Source: Thiolapillus sp964404295 | Lineage (GTDB): Bacteria > Pseudomonadota > Gammaproteobacteria > Chromatiales > Chromatiaceae | Length of the DNA: 64,000 nt | Direction: 5' to 3' | Assembly: GCA_964404295.1 (NCBI GenBank) | Contig: CAYOJM010000073.1 | Coordinates: 6,514 to 70,513 of the forward strand | Part shown: piece after piece, positions 7,686 to 15,198 of the stretch | Layout: every line of letters begins with the position of its first letter | Position numbering within the stretch: the stretch's first letter is position 1 | The notes under the pieces: generated by a model | What the model saw: the letters and a program-made list of their open reading frames with translations, nothing else | The model's database searches: none | Told to the model about the DNA's origin: nothing | Program-made: the position numbers and the translations under genes

Positions 7686-9689
7686 TCACTCGAGCATCGC
7701 TTTGAGACCGGCCAGGTGGGCGCGCCCCCTGGCCTTTTTCTTTTCGGGGTCCTCTTCGGTGGTGCGTCCCTCCCACTCCAGTAGATCGGCCGGAAGTTCT
7801 TCCAGGAAACGGCTGGGCTGGCACTCCACCAGCTCACCGCCCTTGCGGCGTTTACGGGCGCAGGTGAGGTGGAGCAGGCGTCGGGCACGGGTGATGCCCA
7901 CATAGGCCAGGCGCCGTTCCTCTTCCACGTTGTCTTCTTCGATGCTGGTCTGGTGGGGCAGAAGCGCCTCTTCCATCCCCACCAGGAAGACCACCGGAAA
8001 CTCCAGTCCTTTGGCGGCATGCAGGGTCATCAGGCTCACGCGGTCGTCGGCTTGGGCTTCGTCCCGGCGTTCGAGGATGTCCATGAGGCCAAGGTGGTTC
8101 ACCAGGGCGGTCAGGTCTTCGCCCTTGTGCTCGTCTTCCTGCAGCCGTTCGATCCAGGACGTCAGGTCTTGAATGTTCCGCAGGCGGCGCTCCGCTGCCT
8201 TGTCGTTGGGGGCGGTCTGCATCAGCCACTCTTCGTATTCGATGTCGCGCACGAGCCGGCGCAGCGCTTCGGCCGGTTCTTCTCCATGGGCCAGGCGGGC
8301 GAAATGTCGGACCCAGGCGGCGAACTCGCGCAGCCGCTTCAACGGCCGTCCGCCGAGCTTGTGCTCCAGCCCCAGGTCGTCTACCGCTTCCAACAAGGGC
8401 AGGCCCCGTTCGGCGGCCCAGGCGCCCAGTGTTTCCAAGGTGCTGGGGCCGATGCCGCGGCGCGGGGTGTTGACCACCCTCAGGAATGCGGCGTCGTCGT
8501 GGGGGTTGGCCAGCAGCCGAAGATAGGCCATCAGGTCCTTGATCTCGGTGCGGGCGAAGAAGGCGGTGCCTCCGCTGAGAAAATAAGGGATGTTGTGCTG
8601 CCTGAGCTGTTCCTCGAAGGGGCGCGCCTGGTGGTTGCCGCGGTAGAGGATGGCGAAGTCGCCCCACCCGAAACCTTTCATCACTTTCTGGTGGAGGATT
8701 TCGGAGACCACCCGTTCGGCTTCGTGTGTTTCGTCGCGACAGACCAGCACCCGGATGGGGTCACCCGGTCCCAGGTCGCTCCACAGCCGCTTCTCGAACA
8801 GGTGGGGATTGTTGGCGATGAGGGCATTGGCGGCCTGGAGGATGCGTCCGGTGGAGCGGTAGTTCTGTTCCAACTTGATCACTTTCAGGCGGGGATAGTC
8901 GGCTTGCAGGCGGGCCAGGTTGTCCGGGCGGGCGCCCCGCCATGTGTAGATGGACTGGTCGTCGTCTCCCACCACGGTGAAGGACTGACGTACGCCGGTG
9001 AGCAGTTTCACCAGTTCGTATTGGGCGCCGTTGGTGTCCTGGTACTCGTCCACCAACAAATGGTGGATGCGGTCCTGCCACCGTTCGCGGATGTCGGCCG
9101 CTTCCCGCAACAGGGCCACCGGCAGCCGGATCAGATCGTCGAAGTCCACGGCGTTGTGGGCGCTCAACGCCCGCTGGTAGGCGGCGTAGAGACGGGCGTG
9201 GTGCAACGTCCGGTCGTCTTCCGACGTGCTCACGGCCTGTTCTGGAGTGATTCCGTCGTTTTTCCAGCGCGATATGCGCCATTGTGCCTGACGCACCGTT
9301 TCGGAATCGGGCGTCTCATCGGACAGAAGCGCCCTGATCAGCTGTTCACCGTCGAGGTTGTCGAAGAGGGTGAAACCGGGGCGCAGGCCGGCCGCTTGGT
9401 GGTCGCGGCGCAGGATCTCCAGCCCCAGGGTGTGGAAGGTGGAGACCCTCAGCCCGCGGCGCGCCGTGCCTTGGAGCAATCCGGCCACCCGCGCTTTCAT
9501 TTCCCTCGCCGCCTTATTGGTGAAGGTGACGGCGGTGATGTGGCGGGCGGCCATGCCCGCCTCCTGCACCAGCCAGGCGATCTTGCGGGTGATGACCCGG
9601 GTCTTGCCCGAACCGGCTCCGGCCAGCACCAGCAAGGGGCCGTCGAGCCAGGTGACCGCTTCGCGCTGTCTTGGATTGAGATCCTGCAT
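7686..9689 (-). CDS. rep: ATP-dependent DNA helicase Rep (UvrD/SF1A)
   Basis: A 667-residue superfamily 1A helicase that moves 3' to 5' on single-stranded DNA and restarts or clears replication forks. Motifs in order: Q motif LNPRQREAV, Walker A AGAGSGKT (23-30), TFTNKAAREM (Ia), VDEYQDTN (II), DDDQSIYTWRGA (III), EQNYRSTGRIL (IV), TLHAAKGLEFPVVF (V) and RRLAYVGITRAR (VI). Length and the N-terminus fit Rep (E. coli 673 residues) better than UvrD (about 720), whose C-terminal Tudor-like tail is absent. It is convergent with the cytochrome gene and divergent from the LOG-family gene. Confidence 0.93.
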   Translation of the reverse strand: MQDLNPRQREAVTWLDGPLLVLAGAGSGKTRVITRKIAWLVQEAGMAARHITAVTFTNKAAREMKARVAGLLQGTARRGLRVSTFHTLGLEILRRDHQAAGLRPGFTLFDNLDGEQLIRALLSDETPDSETVRQAQWRISRWKNDGITPEQAVSTSEDDRTLHHARLYAAYQRALSAHNAVDFDDLIRLPVALLREAADIRERWQDRIHHLLVDEYQDTNGAQYELVKLLTGVRQSFTVVGDDDQSIYTWRGARPDNLARLQADYPRLKVIKLEQNYRSTGRILQAANALIANNPHLFEKRLWSDLGPGDPIRVLVCRDETHEAERVVSEILHQKVMKGFGWGDFAILYRGNHQARPFEEQLRQHNIPYFLSGGTAFFARTEIKDLMAYLRLLANPHDDAAFLRVVNTPRRGIGPSTLETLGAWAAERGLPLLEAVDDLGLEHKLGGRPLKRLREFAAWVRHFARLAHGEEPAEALRRLVRDIEYEEWLMQTAPNDKAAERRLRNIQDLTSWIERLQEDEHKGEDLTALVNHLGLMDILERRDEAQADDRVSLMTLHAAKGLEFPVVFLVGMEEALLPHQTSIEEDNVEEERRLAYVGITRARRLLHLTCARKRRKGGELVECQPSRFLEELPADLLEWEGRTTEEDPEKKKARGRAHLAGLKAMLE

Positions 9690-9699
9690 GGCCTATAGT

Positions 9700-9720
9700 G
9701 AGCCGTTTTCGGAACGGCTC
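9700..9720. promoter_or_regulatory. Perfect dyad between rep and the LOG-family gene
   Basis: GAGCCGTT, a 5-base spacer, then AACGGCTC: 8-bp perfect arms in the 86-bp divergent gap, 11 bp upstream of the rep start codon. A TATAGT sequence at 9694-9699 lies beside it. It could be an operator serving either gene or a hairpin in the rep leader. There is no T-run, so it is not a classical terminator. Confidence 0.4.
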
Positions 9721-9775
9721 CTGGCGTGGGGCCGTCATGAAGGGCCGCAGATTCTAGCGCAACGAGGGGACCGGC

Positions 9776-10495
9776 ATGAGCGATTTTTCCACCATTCGCC
9801 CGCGAACACCCGACTCGGAAGCGGAGCTGAATCGGGAATCTTGGCGCATCTTCCGCATCATGGCGGAGTTCGTCGAAGGGTTCGAGCAGCTCAGTCGCAT
9901 CCGCCCCGCGGTGAGCATTTTCGGTTCGGCGCGCACGCCGCCCGACCATCCCTGGTATCGCAAGGCCGAAAAGGTGGCGCGTCTGCTTTCGGAGGCGGGT
10001 TTCACCGTCATCAGCGGCGGCGGTCCGGGGATCATGGAAGCGGCCAACAAGGGGGCCTTCCAGGGGCCTTCGCCCAGTGTGGGCCTGAACATCGTGCTGC
10101 CCCATGAACAGCATCCCAATCCCTATCAAGACATCTCCATCACCTACCGCCATTTCTTTGCGCGCAAGGTCATGTTCATCAAATACGCGTCGGCCTATGT
10201 GGTGTTGCCGGGTGGATTCGGCACCCTGGACGAACTGGCCGAATGCCTGACTCTGGTTCAGACCGGAAAAGGGCGACGCATTCCCATCATCCTGGTGGAG
10301 CGCGCTTTCTGGCAGGGGATGCTGGACTGGTTCCGAGACACCTTGGCGGCGGAGGGGACCATCGGTCCCGAGGATCTCGATCTGATGCAGGTGTGCGACG
10401 AACCGGAAGAGATCGTGGAGGCCATCTTCGCCCATTACGGCGGTCGCGGCTTCCAGCCCTCGCCGGAGGAGCAGGAGATCTTGTTGGAGCTATAA
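9776..10495 (+). CDS. LOG family protein (TIGR00730-like nucleotide phosphoribohydrolase)
   Basis: A 239-residue Rossmann-type protein with the two LOG family signatures: GGGPGIMEAANKGA (about residues 82-95) and PGGFGTLDE (about 146-154), which form the phosphoribohydrolase site. Known relatives hydrolyse the N-glycosidic bond of nucleoside monophosphates, with cytokinin-type or ordinary purine/pyrimidine nucleotides as substrates. Bacterial members serve nucleotide turnover. GAGGGGACC just upstream supports ATG 9776. The start of the next gene overlaps its stop by 1 base, suggesting coupling to the DUF2782 gene and the TRAP genes. Catalytic class is well supported; substrate is not. Confidence 0.88.
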   Translation: MSDFSTIRPRTPDSEAELNRESWRIFRIMAEFVEGFEQLSRIRPAVSIFGSARTPPDHPWYRKAEKVARLLSEAGFTVISGGGPGIMEAANKGAFQGPSPSVGLNIVLPHEQHPNPYQDISITYRHFFARKVMFIKYASAYVVLPGGFGTLDELAECLTLVQTGKGRRIPIILVERAFWQGMLDWFRDTLAAEGTIGPEDLDLMQVCDEPEEIVEAIFAHYGGRGFQPSPEEQEILLEL

Positions 10496-10830
10496 TGGCC
10501 CCACCCCATCACGCCCGGACGTCCGCCATGAGAAAACGTCTCTGTGCCGCGGCCTGCCTCTGGTGCGCGGCCGCCTTGGCCGCCGAACCGCCGCCGCCCG
10601 TGGACGAAAACGGCGAGGTCATCGAACCCGAAGTGACCATTCGCGAAGAGGGCGGACGAACCATCCACGAGTACCGTGTGAACGGCCAGATTTACATGCT
10701 CAAGATCGTGCCCGCCCGCGGTCCGGCCTATTACCTCATGGACCTGGACGGCGACGGTCAGTTCGATGAAGTGCGGGGCGACGATCCGGGGCAGATCGTG
10801 GTGCCCCAATGGATCTTGTTCCGCTGGTGA
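10495..10830 (+). CDS. DUF2782 family exported protein
   Basis: A small exported protein of the DUF2782 family, function unknown. Two starts are in frame: ATG 10495, which overlaps the previous stop (TAATG) and has GGAG at about 10486-10489 (111 residues), and ATG 10528 (100 residues, MRKRLCAAACLWCAAALAAE). The first was chosen for its ribosome binding site. Either way a signal peptide precedes a mature domain of about 80 residues with EVTIREEGGRTIHEYRVNG and MLKIVPARGPAYYLMD, ending in an acidic DLDGDGQFDE segment that resembles a calcium-binding loop. Family members are often found beside DNA polymerase I in gammaproteobacteria; here the neighbour is a TRAP transporter. Confidence 0.75.
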   Translation: MAPPHHARTSAMRKRLCAAACLWCAAALAAEPPPPVDENGEVIEPEVTIREEGGRTIHEYRVNGQIYMLKIVPARGPAYYLMDLDGDGQFDEVRGDDPGQIVVPQWILFRW

Positions 10831-10833
10831 GGT

Positions 10834-11352
10834 GTGGCCGTCGCCGTGGATGACCTGATCCGCAGACTGGAGATGCTGGCCGAATTTCTCGGCCGCTTGG
10901 TCTCCTGGGGCACCCTCCTCATGGTGCTCATCACTTTCGCGGTGGTGGTGTTGCGCTATCTGTTCGATACCGGCTGGATCGCCATGCAAGAGTCGGTGAC
11001 CTATCTGCACGCCGCCGTCTTCATGTTGGGGGCCGCCTACACCCTCAAGGAAGGCGGGCACGTGCGGGTGGACATCTTCTACCAGAGATTCGGCCCACGG
11101 GGGCGGGCCTGGGTGGATCTGTTGGGCACTTTGGTGCTCCTGATGCCGCTCTCTTTCTACATCCTGGTGGTGAGCTGGGAGTATGTGGCCGAATCCTGGC
11201 GGGTGCTGGAGGGATCGCGTGAGGCGGGCGGTCTGCCCGGCGTCTTTCTGCTCAAGAGCCTGATCCTGATACTGCCCGTCACCCTGATGGTGCAGGGGTT
11301 GGCGCTGGTCCTGCGCAGCCTCCGGGTGTTGAAGGAGGCGGACGATGGTTGA
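10834..11352 (+). CDS. dctQ: TRAP transporter small permease (DctQ family)
   Basis: A 172-residue protein with four predicted membrane helices, typical of the small subunit of tripartite ATP-independent periplasmic transporters. Supporting features are the RRLEMLAEFLGRLVSWGTLLMVLITF first helix, the VLRYLFDTGWIAMQE loop with the family Arg and Glu, and the KEGGHVRVDIFY motif after helix 2. GTG 10834 is 3 bp after the previous stop; a second GTG lies just inside. It overlaps dctM by 8 bp. DctQ is the helper of the Na+-driven DctM importer, which normally takes a carboxylate from a DctP binding protein. Confidence 0.9.
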   Translation: MAVAVDDLIRRLEMLAEFLGRLVSWGTLLMVLITFAVVVLRYLFDTGWIAMQESVTYLHAAVFMLGAAYTLKEGGHVRVDIFYQRFGPRGRAWVDLLGTLVLLMPLSFYILVVSWEYVAESWRVLEGSREAGGLPGVFLLKSLILILPVTLMVQGLALVLRSLRVLKEADDG

Positions 11353-12718
11353 GTACCTGGCGCTGATCCTGTTCGCCGTCGTGGCCCTGGTCCTCATGCT
11401 CGGCTACCCCGTGGCCTTCACCCTGGGCGGCGTCTCTCTACTTTTCGCCTTCGTGGGCGAATGGTTCGATGTTTTCGACGACGCTTTCCTCGAGGCGCTG
11501 CCCAACCGCCTCTACGGCATCATGACCAACGAGACCCTCATCGCCGTGCCGCTGTTCGTTTTCATGGGGGTGATGTTGGAGCGCTCGAAGGTGGCCGAGG
11601 AGCTGCTCGACACCATGGCCGCGCTGTTCGGCCGCATGCGGGGCGGACTGGGCATATCGGTGACCTTGGTGGGTATGCTGCTGGCGGCCAGCACGGGCAT
11701 CGTGGGGGCCACCGTGGTAACCATGGGGCTGCTCTCCTTGCCCACCATGCTCAAGCGCAACTACGATCCGGCGGTGGCGGCGGGAACCATCTGCGCTTCG
11801 GGCACTCTGGGACAGATCATCCCCCCCTCGATCATCCTGGTGCTGCTGGGGGACGTACTCAGTTCCGCCTATCAGCAGGCCCAGTTGGAGATGGGCATCT
11901 GGGATCTGAAGACGGTGTCCGTGGGTGATCTGTTCGTGGGGGCCGTGATCCCCGGCCTGGGATTGGTGGCGCTCTACCTGCTCTATCTGGGCGGTGTGGC
12001 CCTGTTTCGTCCCGAGAAAGTGCCGGCGGCGCCCGATCTGGCGGGCGATGGAACCCTGGCCCGGCGGGTGGCCACCGTGCTTCTTCCGCCGCTGCTTCTC
12101 ATCGTGGCGGTGTTGGGGTCCATCCTGGCCGGGATGGCCACCCCCACCGAGGCCGCCTCGGTGGGGGCCGTGGGCGCCATGCTGCTGGCGGTGCAAAGGG
12201 GCCAGTTCGATCTCGAAGGGTTGCGCGAAGTGATGCGGGCGACGGTCAGGGTCACCGCCATGGTCTTTCTCATCTTCATCGGCGCCGCGGTCTTCTCGCT
12301 GGTGTTCCGCGGCTTCGGCGGCGACGAGCTGGTGGAAGAGCTGCTGCACAATCTGCCGGGCGGCGTGGTGGGCGCGGTGGCCGTGGTCATGCTGCTCATG
12401 TTTCTGCTCGGCTTCATTCTCGATTTCATCGAGATCACTTTCGTGGTGGTGCCTATCGTGGGCCCCATTCTCCTTGCCATGGGGTTGGATCCGGTCTGGT
12501 TGGGGATCATGATCGCCATCAACCTGCAGACCTCCTTTCTGACGCCGCCGTTCGGTTTCGCCCTCTTCTATTTGCGGGGCGTGGCTCCCCCGGAAGTGGC
12601 CACGAGCGCGATCTACCGTGGTGTGATACCCTTCATCATCATCCAGCTCGTCATGTTGGGCCTGCTCGCCCGGTGGCCTCAGTTGGCCACCTGGCTTCCG
12701 GGCGTCGTCTATCGATGA
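11345..12718 (+). CDS. dctM: TRAP transporter large permease (DctM family)
   Basis: The 457-residue product is a multi-helix membrane protein of the DctM/ion-transporter superfamily, the Na+-coupled transport subunit. Family marks include GYPVAFTLGG near the N-terminus, NETLIAVPLFVFMGVMLERSKVAEELL, and the repeated hairpin motifs ASGTLGQIIPPSIILVLLGD and NLQTSFLTPPFGFALFYLRG. No DctP substrate-binding protein is encoded next to it or elsewhere in the window, so the substrate is unknown and may be supplied by a distant DctP. Large size variants of this type (with an insert near SSAYQQAQLEMG) are common in marine and sulfur-oxidising proteobacteria for mannitol- or C4-acid-like systems; this is inference. 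Confidence 0.92.
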   Translation: MVEYLALILFAVVALVLMLGYPVAFTLGGVSLLFAFVGEWFDVFDDAFLEALPNRLYGIMTNETLIAVPLFVFMGVMLERSKVAEELLDTMAALFGRMRGGLGISVTLVGMLLAASTGIVGATVVTMGLLSLPTMLKRNYDPAVAAGTICASGTLGQIIPPSIILVLLGDVLSSAYQQAQLEMGIWDLKTVSVGDLFVGAVIPGLGLVALYLLYLGGVALFRPEKVPAAPDLAGDGTLARRVATVLLPPLLLIVAVLGSILAGMATPTEAASVGAVGAMLLAVQRGQFDLEGLREVMRATVRVTAMVFLIFIGAAVFSLVFRGFGGDELVEELLHNLPGGVVGAVAVVMLLMFLLGFILDFIEITFVVVPIVGPILLAMGLDPVWLGIMIAINLQTSFLTPPFGFALFYLRGVAPPEVATSAIYRGVIPFIIIQLVMLGLLARWPQLATWLPGVVYR

Positions 12719-12758
12719 GTGGATGAAGCGCGGTCGGATGCCGCGATTTACAACAACA

Positions 12759-12774
12759 GGCCGCGTCAGCGGCC
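12759..12774. other. Tetraloop hairpin in the dctM-cytochrome gap
   Basis: GGCCGC-GTCA-GCGGCC, perfect 6-bp arms with a 4-base loop in the 95-bp gap between dctM and the tetraheme cytochrome gene. No T-run follows, so a terminator is unlikely; it may stabilise mRNA ends or tune read-through. A GGGGAGGAATCC ribosome binding site follows, directly before ATG 12814. Confidence 0.3.
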
Positions 12775-12813
12775 GATGCCAGTGACAACCAGAGGAAGCT
12801 TGGGGAGGAATCC

Positions 12814-13362
12814 ATGGCGCAACGCATCAGCCTTGGCATCGCCATCGTCATCTTCGTGGCGGGCATCGTCTTCGCCGGCCTGTTCAACGTGGGTCTGGCC
12901 ATGACCAACGAAACCGAGTTCTGTACTTCGTGCCACAGCATGAAGGTGAACTTGAAGGAATTGCAGGAGACCATCCATTGGAAGAGCCCTTCCGGGGTGC
13001 GCGCCGGTTGCGCCGACTGCCATGTGCCCAAGCCCTTCATCCCCAAGATGGTGGCCAAGGTGATGGCGGCCAAGGACGTCTATCACGAGATCATGGGCAC
13101 CATCGACACCATCGAGAAATATGAAGCCCGCCGGTGGCAGATGGCCAATGCCGTGTGGCGCAAGATGAAATCCACCGATTCGCGTGAATGTCGCTCCTGC
13201 CACTCCTGGGACGCCATGGATCTGGCCGAGCAGGACCGCAGCGCGCGCAAGCGTCATGGCCGCGCACGCGATGAGGGCAAGACTTGCATCGATTGCCACA
13301 AGGGCATCGCCCACGAGGAGCCGGACGAGCCGGAAGAAGAGGACGCAGCGGACGCGGGCTGA
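12814..13362 (+). CDS. NapC/NirT family tetraheme cytochrome c
   Basis: A 182-residue membrane-anchored cytochrome: an uncleaved N-terminal helix (about 6-29) followed by a periplasmic domain with four CxxCH heme sites at 37-41 (CTSCH), 66-70 (CADCH), 126-130 (CRSCH) and 158-162 (CIDCH). HSMK after heme 1 and HVPK after heme 2 fit the NapC/NirT quinol dehydrogenase family, which passes electrons from quinol to periplasmic reductases. The usual length is about 180-200. The tail after the last heme is strongly acidic (EEPDEPEEED). No napAB, nirS or other terminal reductase is encoded in the window. It is followed 23 bp later by an exported ankyrin protein. Confidence 0.92.
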   Translation: MAQRISLGIAIVIFVAGIVFAGLFNVGLAMTNETEFCTSCHSMKVNLKELQETIHWKSPSGVRAGCADCHVPKPFIPKMVAKVMAAKDVYHEIMGTIDTIEKYEARRWQMANAVWRKMKSTDSRECRSCHSWDAMDLAEQDRSARKRHGRARDEGKTCIDCHKGIAHEEPDEPEEEDAADAG

Positions 13363-13385
13363 CGGTGGAGCGAGGAGGCAGAAAG

Positions 13386-14366
13386 ATGAAAGAGCAATCG
13401 AAGAAGGGGTTCTCCTTCCTGGCCGTCTTGTTGATGCTCTGGTCCTTGTCGGCGTGGGCCGGTGAGGACAAGGACGAGTTGGGTCGGGAGTTGCGTTTGG
13501 CCGCTGCCATCGACGACGTTGAAACGGTACAGAAATTGTTGGACCAGGGCGCCGACGTCAACAGCGCCAATAAATACGGCAAGACGGCATTGATGATGGC
13601 GGCCGAGAACGGCAACCTGGCCACCGTTTCCCTGCTGTTGGCCCATGGCGCCGATGTCAACCGCAAGACGGTGGCCGACTGCACCGCCCTCACCCTGGCG
13701 GCCGAGAACGGCGAGCCGGAGGTCACCGCCCTGCTCATCGAACGCGGCGCGGACCTCAACGCCCGGACCCGGGCGGGCACCACGCCGGTGCTGTTGGCGG
13801 CCCGTTACGGCGAGAAGGAGATGCTCGATCAGCTCCTGTTTCGTGGCGCCAACCCCGACGACCGGGACAAGGAGGGGCGCACGCCCCTCATGCTGGCTGC
13901 GGAACACGACCATCTGGAGGTGGTGAAGGACTTGCTCGAGGCCGGCGCCAAGGTGGATCTTCAGGACGAGAAGGGCAAGACCGCGCTCATCCATGCCGTG
14001 GAGAAGGGCACCGATCCACGGGTGGTGGAGACGCTGATCGAGCACGGTGCCGACGTCAACAAGCCTTCGGCGGATGGGGCCACGCCGCTCATCTGGGCCG
14101 CCGGCGCAGGGAACGTGAAGGCGGTGGAGCTGTTGCTGCGAAACGGGGCCGATATCGATGCCGCCGATAACGAAGGCACCACGGCGCTCATGGAGGCGGT
14201 GGACGTGCGTGAACCCGAGGTGGTGAAGCTGCTCCTGTCGCGTGGCGCCGATCTCGACCGTAAGAATGCCGAGGGTAAGACCGCAAGAGACATCGCCCGG
14301 GGATTGCGCGACGACCGCTGTCTGAGGCTGCTCGAAGCAGCGGCGCAAAAGCCGTTGGAGCACTGA
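13386..14366 (+). CDS. Exported ankyrin-repeat protein
   Basis: ATG 13386, with GAGGAGG upstream, begins a signal peptide (MKEQSKKGFSFLAVLLMLWSL then SAWA, cleavage about residue 24). The rest of the 326-residue product is about nine 33-residue ankyrin repeats, seen as GKTALMMAAENG, GTTPVLLAARYG, GRTPLMLAAEHD, GKTALIHAVEKG, GATPLIWAAGAG, GTTALMEAVD and each time a GADVN-type turn. There is no catalytic domain, so it is most likely a periplasmic protein-binding scaffold. Its position directly after the NapC-type cytochrome, in one transcription unit closed by a terminator, suggests a partner in the same electron-transfer or stress process; that is inference. Periplasmic ankyrin proteins such as AnkB of Pseudomonas are known beside catalase. 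Confidence 0.88.
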   Translation: MKEQSKKGFSFLAVLLMLWSLSAWAGEDKDELGRELRLAAAIDDVETVQKLLDQGADVNSANKYGKTALMMAAENGNLATVSLLLAHGADVNRKTVADCTALTLAAENGEPEVTALLIERGADLNARTRAGTTPVLLAARYGEKEMLDQLLFRGANPDDRDKEGRTPLMLAAEHDHLEVVKDLLEAGAKVDLQDEKGKTALIHAVEKGTDPRVVETLIEHGADVNKPSADGATPLIWAAGAGNVKAVELLLRNGADIDAADNEGTTALMEAVDVREPEVVKLLLSRGADLDRKNAEGKTARDIARGLRDDRCLRLLEAAAQKPLEH

Positions 14367-14391
14367 GAGGCGCCGGCTTTTCTGTCGAACA

Positions 14392-14424
14392 CGAAAACGC
14401 CCCGCATCCAGCGGGGCGTTTTCG
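14392..14424. terminator. Bidirectional rho-independent terminator
   Basis: A perfect 14-bp inverted repeat (CGAAAACGCCCCGC, loop ATCCA, GCGGGGCGTTTTCG). The A-run at the left arm and T-run at the right arm let it work on both strands. It lies between the plus-strand ankyrin gene (ends 14366) and the minus-strand cytochrome gene (ends 14446), where convergent transcripts must stop. Confidence 0.9.
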
Positions 14425-14445
14425 CATTCCCGGCGCCGCTTGGCG

Positions 14446-15198
14446 TCAGCGGATGTCGGCAGGCCGCCAGCTCCGGTCGAAGAAATCGAAGTCGGGATTG
14501 CGCCAGCCTCTGGGCGCCAAGTTGTCCGGCCGCAAATGGGCTACGTAGGACATGACCGCCGTCTGCTGGCGTGGGGTGAAGTTGCGGATCTGCTTCACCA
14601 TCTTGGGGTCGGCGTTGCGTCGCCGACCGTTTCGGATCCAGTTGAATTGACGCATCAAATAGCTGTAGTGCTGGCCGGCGATGCGAGGAATGTGCTTCTC
14701 CTCGTCGCCTTCACCTCGGTCGCCATGGCATTCGGCGCAGTGCTCCTCGTAGATCTGTCGTCCTTCTTCCAGATGGAGGCGAAATCCCTTTTCGTTGTCT
14801 GGGTTCATCGGCAATGAGGCGACATAGGCGGCCACGTCGGCGATGTCCTGGGGGCCGCCCAGGGCGCGCCGGGAAGCGAAAGCGCGCATGATGGGGTTGT
14901 CCCTGTTGCCAGCCCGGAAATCGGCCAACTGCTTGATGATCACCGAACGGAGCTGTCCCGCGATCTGCGGATAACCGCTGCCGGCCACACCCCAGCCTTC
15001 GGGGCCATGGCAGGTGAGACAAGAGTTTCGATAGAGCTCGCGGCCGTGATCGATGTCCGGTTCCAGGTGGATGGCCTCCTCGAACTCCTTCAAGTGGTCC
15101 GGCGCCTTTTCTTTGAAAGGTTCCGCCGAAGCGGTGCCGGCGAAGAGGGCCATGGCGACGGCGAGCAAGCGGCGGCCGGTGACGTGTTTCGGATTCAT
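14446..15198 (-). CDS. Diheme cytochrome c (cytochrome c4-like)
   Basis: The 250-residue precursor starts at ATG 15198, which has GGAG 8-10 bp upstream and opens a signal peptide (cleavage after ASA, about residue 25). A longer frame upstream lacks these. The mature protein has two class I cytochrome halves with heme sites CLTCH (60-64) and CAECH (154-158), each followed by the cytochrome c4 pattern PQIAGQ or PRIAGQ about 15 residues later and an axial Met candidate (PIM at 104; PKM at 200). Such proteins carry electrons from the bc1 complex to terminal oxidases. The C-terminus has an extra Trp-rich tail (GWRNPDFDFFDRSW). Divergent from the ccm operon across about 600 bp. Confidence 0.9.
   Translation of the reverse strand: MNPKHVTGRRLLAVAMALFAGTASAEPFKEKAPDHLKEFEEAIHLEPDIDHGRELYRNSCLTCHGPEGWGVAGSGYPQIAGQLRSVIIKQLADFRAGNRDNPIMRAFASRRALGGPQDIADVAAYVASLPMNPDNEKGFRLHLEEGRQIYEEHCAECHGDRGEGDEEKHIPRIAGQHYSYLMRQFNWIRNGRRRNADPKMVKQIRNFTPRQQTAVMSYVAHLRPDNLAPRGWRNPDFDFFDRSWRPADIR

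Noticed and set aside
7671..7687. Possible terminator hairpin GAACAC-N5-GTGTTC between the cytochrome gene and rep
   Set aside because: Arms of only 6 bp and no T-run on either strand. The right arm reaches into the rep stop.
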